A stretch of 30,491 bases of DNA from Anaeromyces robustus (taxonomy: Eukaryota; Neocallimastigomycota; Neocallimastigomycetes; Neocallimastigales; Neocallimastigaceae), in NCBI GenBank assembly GCA_002104895.1, contig MCFG01000151.1, positions 112,501 through 142,991 on the forward strand, in the 5' to 3' direction. Shown here piece after piece: positions 26,826-30,491 of this stretch. Positions within the stretch are counted from its first letter, which is position 1. The number at the start of each line of letters is the position of its first letter. The notes beneath the pieces are model-generated. The model saw only the letters and a program-made list of their open reading frames with translations. It did no database searches and had not been told where the DNA came from. Position numbers and translations under genes: made by a program.

Positions 26826-27135
26826 AAAAGAAAAACTTAAATAATGAATCTCAACTATTAAACCTATTTTATCAATATTTTTATCAAACTTAGTATTATT
26901 ATTAGTTTAAAATCTTAGTTTAGTTTAGTTTAGTTTCCCTTATTATTATTATCAATATCATATAAACTTTATTAATATTCATGTATTTTATTACTATTCA
27001 TGTATTTTTATTAATATCAAATTATATTATTTTTACACCTATATAGTATAGTTTAAAATTTAGTTAAAAATTTTCTTAGTATAGTTTAGCCTAGTTTTAA
27101 GATTCGTCTGGTATCCGAATCCTGAAGGAGGACCA
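26826..27135 (+). other. Non-coding tail and polypurine tract of element B
   Basis: AT-rich, with tandem TTTAGTTTAG bases near 26920. It ends in GAAGGAGGACCA directly before the 3' LTR, the place and composition of a plus-strand primer. CGTCTGGTATCCGA (from about 27106) is shared with element D. Confidence 0.65.
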
Positions 27136-28131
27136 TGTAACGAATCCCTCAATTAGTAAAATAGTAACCATGGTCTAGTGGTTAGTAACTATGACCATCT
27201 GGGAGAACACTCTGGGTTCGACTCACACCTTGTTCCAAATTTTATAAAAATTTTATTTTAAATTTATTTATTATAAATTTCTGTATTTTATTCTGTATTT
27301 GTTTCTGTATTTTATTTCTGTATTTCTTTATAGAATTACATGGAATAAAATTAGAAACTTTAAGAAAAAATTATATATGTAACAGAACGGTAGTTCCAAT
27401 ATTACAATTGACACCAAAATCTGAAGTAAACACAAACAAAATAAAATTTAAAATAAAAGATACTTATTGCAATATCAGAACACCTTTCCTTTGTTAACCT
27501 GAAAGGTCGGTGTCGAGATATATATATTAGTAAGATTTAGTTTTAAGTTTTATTTTATTTTTATTTAAAATATGTTTTATTAGAATTTAGTTTTATTAAT
27601 TATTAAAAATTAATAATAACTAATCTTTGTAGTATTTCAAACTACTTATGAATTAATTATTACTAATATATATAAAGTTATAAAAGAATAAAAGCACAAA
27701 GAAAAATATTTTAACTAAAGATTTTACACCTATTTATACTTTTTGCGGAAAAATAGTTTTAAAAATAAAAGTTCATAAAAATAATAAAAAATTGCTAGAA
27801 ACTAAGATATTTTGATATAAAATGAATCTCATAGAAAAATAAAGAAATATTATATAATTTTTTCTTAAAGTTTCTAATTTCATTCCATGTAATTCTATAA
27901 AGAAATACAGAAATAAAATACAGAAACAAATACAGAATAAAATACAGAAATTTATAATAAATAAATTTAAAATAAAATTTTTATAAAATTTGGAACAAGG
28001 TGTGAGTCGAACCCAGAGTGCTCGCCCAGATGGTCATAGTTACTAACCACTAGACCATGGTTACTGTTTTACTAATTGAGAGATTCGTTACAATATAATA
28101 TTTCTTTATTTTTCTATGAGATTCATTTTAT
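27136..28131 (+). repeat. 3' LTR of element B, left part, interrupted by a solo LTR
   Basis: 27136-27377 and 28093-28131 match the first 276 bp or so of the 5' LTR. The first gap is the reverse solo LTR. The match ends at 28131, where TGTCGCG of the plus-strand A element begins. The remaining LTR is expected beyond that element, outside the window. Confidence 0.85.
27378..28092 (-). mobile_element. Solo LTR of element B family, reverse orientation
   Basis: A complete 715-bp LTR-B on the minus strand, flanked by ATATA on both sides (27373-27377 and 28093-28097) as a 5-bp target duplication. It is inserted within the 3' LTR of element B. It is the product of insertion followed by LTR-LTR recombination. 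Confidence 0.92.
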
Positions 28132-29469
28132 TGTCGCGAATATTAGTGGATTTAAAATTGAAATTCACTAATAGATCAATTACATTTAAATTTCGTTATT
28201 GACTAAATCACTTAAAATTCGATTTTCAATAAAATAAACAAATATTAAAAAGTATTTAAATTGATATTGTAAAGGGTTTGGACAAATTAAATAAATATTA
28301 ATCAACTTAATTTAACCCTTAAGATATTAATAAAAATAATCAGAAGAAAAATAACGATAACTTGGCAAATATTGAAGATTTCCTCCGCTTCGCTTTGATT
28401 TTATGCTCATTGAGAAGCTCTGCTCAAGAGCTACAACATATCTGAATTTCAGCCCATTTGGACCACTGGTTGGCGAGATATTGGACTTTAAAGGTTTATA
28501 CAATATAAAAATATAATTAAATATTTACAAGGATCCATAAATAAATAATTATAATATTTTATATAGATAAAATCTTTTTATTTCAATAATTATATTATAA
28601 TTTATAATAATAATAATCATTCAGATATACAGAAAACGCCTTCAAATAATTTATAAAATATTAATTAGAATAATAATAATAATTTATATAATATATTATA
28701 ATAATTGTTAATTATTTTTATAAAAATTAGAATAGTTGATTATTATATTAATTTACAGAAATTCTTAGAATTCTAAAAATCTCAAAAAGATTTAAAATTT
28801 ACTTAAGATCTTAAATAATTAAAAATATCCCATTTTATCTAGAATTAATTATACAGAAAAGATTATAAAAATCCAAAGATAAAAATAATTAATATATAGA
28901 TAAATAATTAAATAGTATACTAAACAATTAAAATAATTAAATAGTTAACTAGTTAAATAATTAGAATAGTTATAAATCTAAATCTTAGATTATAAATTCT
29001 TATCATTAAATTTATTAATAGTTTATATAGTTTTATATTAGTTTTATATAGTTAGATTTTTATCAATATTATTTTATTCATATATTTTATTTAAAATTAT
29101 ACATGTATAAATATATTATCAATAGATTATAATAATTAAATGTATTAATAATTATTAGATTTAGAAAAAGTATAAATAAGGATTGAAATTACAATTCCTT
29201 TTAATCTTTGTAAGATTATTAACTAAATAACTTAGAATTAATGACTTAATAATCTAATTATTATTTAAACTTTTCTTAATTAATTATTAATAAAAAATAT
29301 TATTATAAAACTTAATTATTTTAAAAAAGTGTTCTTTTAATTAATTAATTTATTGTGTATTAATAAATAAATTTGCCTATTAATTATATATTTGTTTAAT
29401 TAGTTATTTTGTTATTAATTAAACATCTTGACCTGACCATTATTAAACCAAAACTACCCTCATTTAACA
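28132..29469 (+). repeat. 5' LTR of element A, about 1338 bp
   Basis: Right end TTAACA, fixed by the end of the reverse copy at 20059. Left end TGTCGCG, inferred from the break in LTR-B. It contains a conserved hairpin (AGCTCTTGAGCAGAGCT on the minus strand, near 28411-28430), also kept in the diverged remnant. The left boundary is less sure than the right. Confidence 0.65.
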
Positions 29470-29503
29470 ATAATCTTACCTGCTGTTTTCTGGTTACCTT
29501 AAG

Positions 29504-30491
29504 ATGTTTGGAAATTCCTATAGAGCTACCACTCCTGCACCTGAAGTTCCCATGGCTGAAGAAGTTGAACAACTTAGGCAAGATGCTACCAGAACTGCTG
29601 CTGAAATTATCGATGGTGTGCAAGCAAACTTTGTTTCAACTAATGATTTTACCCAATATTATGAACAACTAGAATCTAGGCTAAATAATATTTATTCTGC
29701 TATAGAAAATATTAATCAAAGATTAAATACTGAAAATACTGCGCCACAAGGATATGAAAGATTTGAAACTCCTAGACCATTACTTGGTAATCAAGATTCT
29801 GATGATAGTTCTACCGACACAAACTTCGATTTAGATAGAGATGTAATTATGAAAAGTAAATTTTCTGCTCCTTTAAATCAAGTTCCAGAACCAGGATTTT
29901 TCTCAGGAAAAACTTCGGAAACTGAGTTATTTTGCCAACTTTGTGAAGATACATTCAGAACTACGCCACATAAATATTTACCAGAAGAAACAAAAATTAA
30001 TTTTGTCAAATCACGTTTAAGAGATTCTGCAAGAAACTGGTACTTAACCAAGTATAGAGGCAATATTAAACCAGGAACAATGTTTGAATTATTAGCTGGT
30101 TTAAAAGCTGCTTTTTCAAATGTCGCAAGCTATAAATTAGCTAAAATTAAATTAATTTCCTTAAAACAACATTATGGAAAAATAAATGAGTATATAGATG
30201 AATTCAGGAGTTATACTCGTTTATTTAACTGTGAAGAAGAACCATTAGCTTTAATATTTTATAATGGATTACACCCTAAATATCAAGAACAAGTTCAAAA
30301 GTTAGATGTATTTCCAGCCACATTAGAAGATATTATTACTACGTGTATACTATTTGAAAACTCTATTAGTGTAAAAAATTCCATTAGACAATCTAATAGC
30401 AATAATAAAAATAACAAGAAAAGAAATTCCAGCCACCATTCTAATTACAAAAATAATTACAAAAATTATAATAATAATTATCACAAAAATT
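29504..30491 (+). CDS. Element A Gag, N-terminal part
   Basis: A frame of 329 codons is open from the ATG at 29504 to the window end. An N-terminal segment with a probable coiled coil (about 18-80, FTQYYEQLESRLNNIYSAI) is followed by a Ty3/Gypsy Gag core at about 125-300: PGFFSGKTSETELFCQL, LRDSARNWYL, YIDEFRSYTRLF and YNGLHPKYQEQV. A basic Asn-rich stretch begins at about 306. The zinc knuckle, protease and polymerase would lie outside the window. The start lies 34 bp after the LTR. Confidence 0.85.
   Translation, partial: MFGNSYRATTPAPEVPMAEEVEQLRQDATRTAAEIIDGVQANFVSTNDFTQYYEQLESRLNNIYSAIENINQRLNTENTAPQGYERFETPRPLLGNQDSDDSSTDTNFDLDRDVIMKSKFSAPLNQVPEPGFFSGKTSETELFCQLCEDTFRTTPHKYLPEETKINFVKSRLRDSARNWYLTKYRGNIKPGTMFELLAGLKAAFSNVASYKLAKIKLISLKQHYGKINEYIDEFRSYTRLFNCEEEPLALIFYNGLHPKYQEQVQKLDVFPATLEDIITTCILFENSISVKNSIRQSNSNNKNNKKRNSSHHSNYKNNYKNYNNNYHKN

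Larger units (their letters stand above)
22714..28131 (+). mobile_element. Element B: Ty3/Gypsy-type LTR element with gag-protease only, nested with later insertions
   Basis: A 715-bp 5' LTR (22714-23428), a leader, one gag-protease frame (24981-26825), about 310 bp without coding, a purine tract (27121-27135) and a 3' LTR starting at 27136. Only 310 bp separate the frame from the 3' LTR, so no reverse transcriptase, RNase H or integrase region is present and the element would depend on proteins from elsewhere. It sits inside the reverse LTR-A copy. Its 3' LTR holds a solo B LTR and is then entered by a plus-strand A element at 28132. About three differences in 276 compared LTR bases suggest a fairly young insertion. 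The gag-protease part looks whole. Confidence 0.82.
28132..30491 (+). mobile_element. Element A, plus-strand copy: Ty3/Gypsy-type LTR retrotransposon, runs off the right edge
   Basis: It starts with TGTCGCG at the point where the 3' LTR-B match breaks off. A long LTR (28132-29469) is followed by 34 bp and a gag frame. The 3' half is outside the window, so its completeness cannot be judged. It inserted after element B, whereas the reverse A copy at 20059-22713 pre-dates B, so the family was active over a span of time. Confidence 0.8.

Overview
The window looks like nuclear DNA of an anaerobic gut fungus (Neocallimastigomycota). The intergenic DNA is extremely AT-rich, with long TTTA, ATT, A and T runs. 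The host genes have long intron-free frames for secreted subtilisin-like proteases with hevein-type chitin-binding (CBM18) domains, AAT-coded Asn runs and Thr/Ser stalks. Dictyostelids share the AT bias and Asn runs but fit the protein domains less well. The assignment is inference; no search was run.

Left part (1-18335): four paralogous protease genes, all on the minus strand, lie in tandem about 1.9-3.1 kb apart. Each starts with a signal peptide and an I9-like propeptide, followed by an S8 catalytic domain and a CBM18 domain. They differ after that. Gene 1 (1-3558, runs off the left edge) carries a 77-Asn linker and a long Cys-rich repeat tail. Gene 2 (6622-8568) stops after CBM18 and has Glu in place of the catalytic Asp. 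Gene 3 (11013-13747) is split by a one-base frameshift. Gene 4 (15669-18335) is intact and, like gene 3, ends in a Thr-rich stalk and a Cys-rich module resembling one unit of gene 1's tail. Together they look like a diversifying family of secreted proteases that could be held on chitin or a glycan by their C-terminal modules.

Spacers hold no convincing genes. TTTA-type arrays lie about 0.5-0.9 kb upstream of each start codon, a 92-unit ATT array sits directly after gene 4, and there are hairpins, a minisatellite and a candidate poly(A)-tailed retroposed fragment.

Right part (about 19380-30491): a nest of LTR retrotransposons, named here A, B and D. The oldest layer is a diverged LTR-A remnant at about 19380-19850. 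A less diverged LTR-A on the minus strand (20059-22713) was then hit by element D (1847 bp, 593-bp LTRs that look identical, no coding) and by element B (715-bp LTRs, gag-protease frame, no polymerase region seen). The 3' LTR of B was in turn hit by a solo B LTR in reverse (27378-28092) and by a second, plus-strand A element whose 1338-bp LTR (28132-29469) leads into a gag frame that leaves the window. LTR-B, and more weakly LTR-D, carry tRNA-like A and B boxes near their 5' ends.
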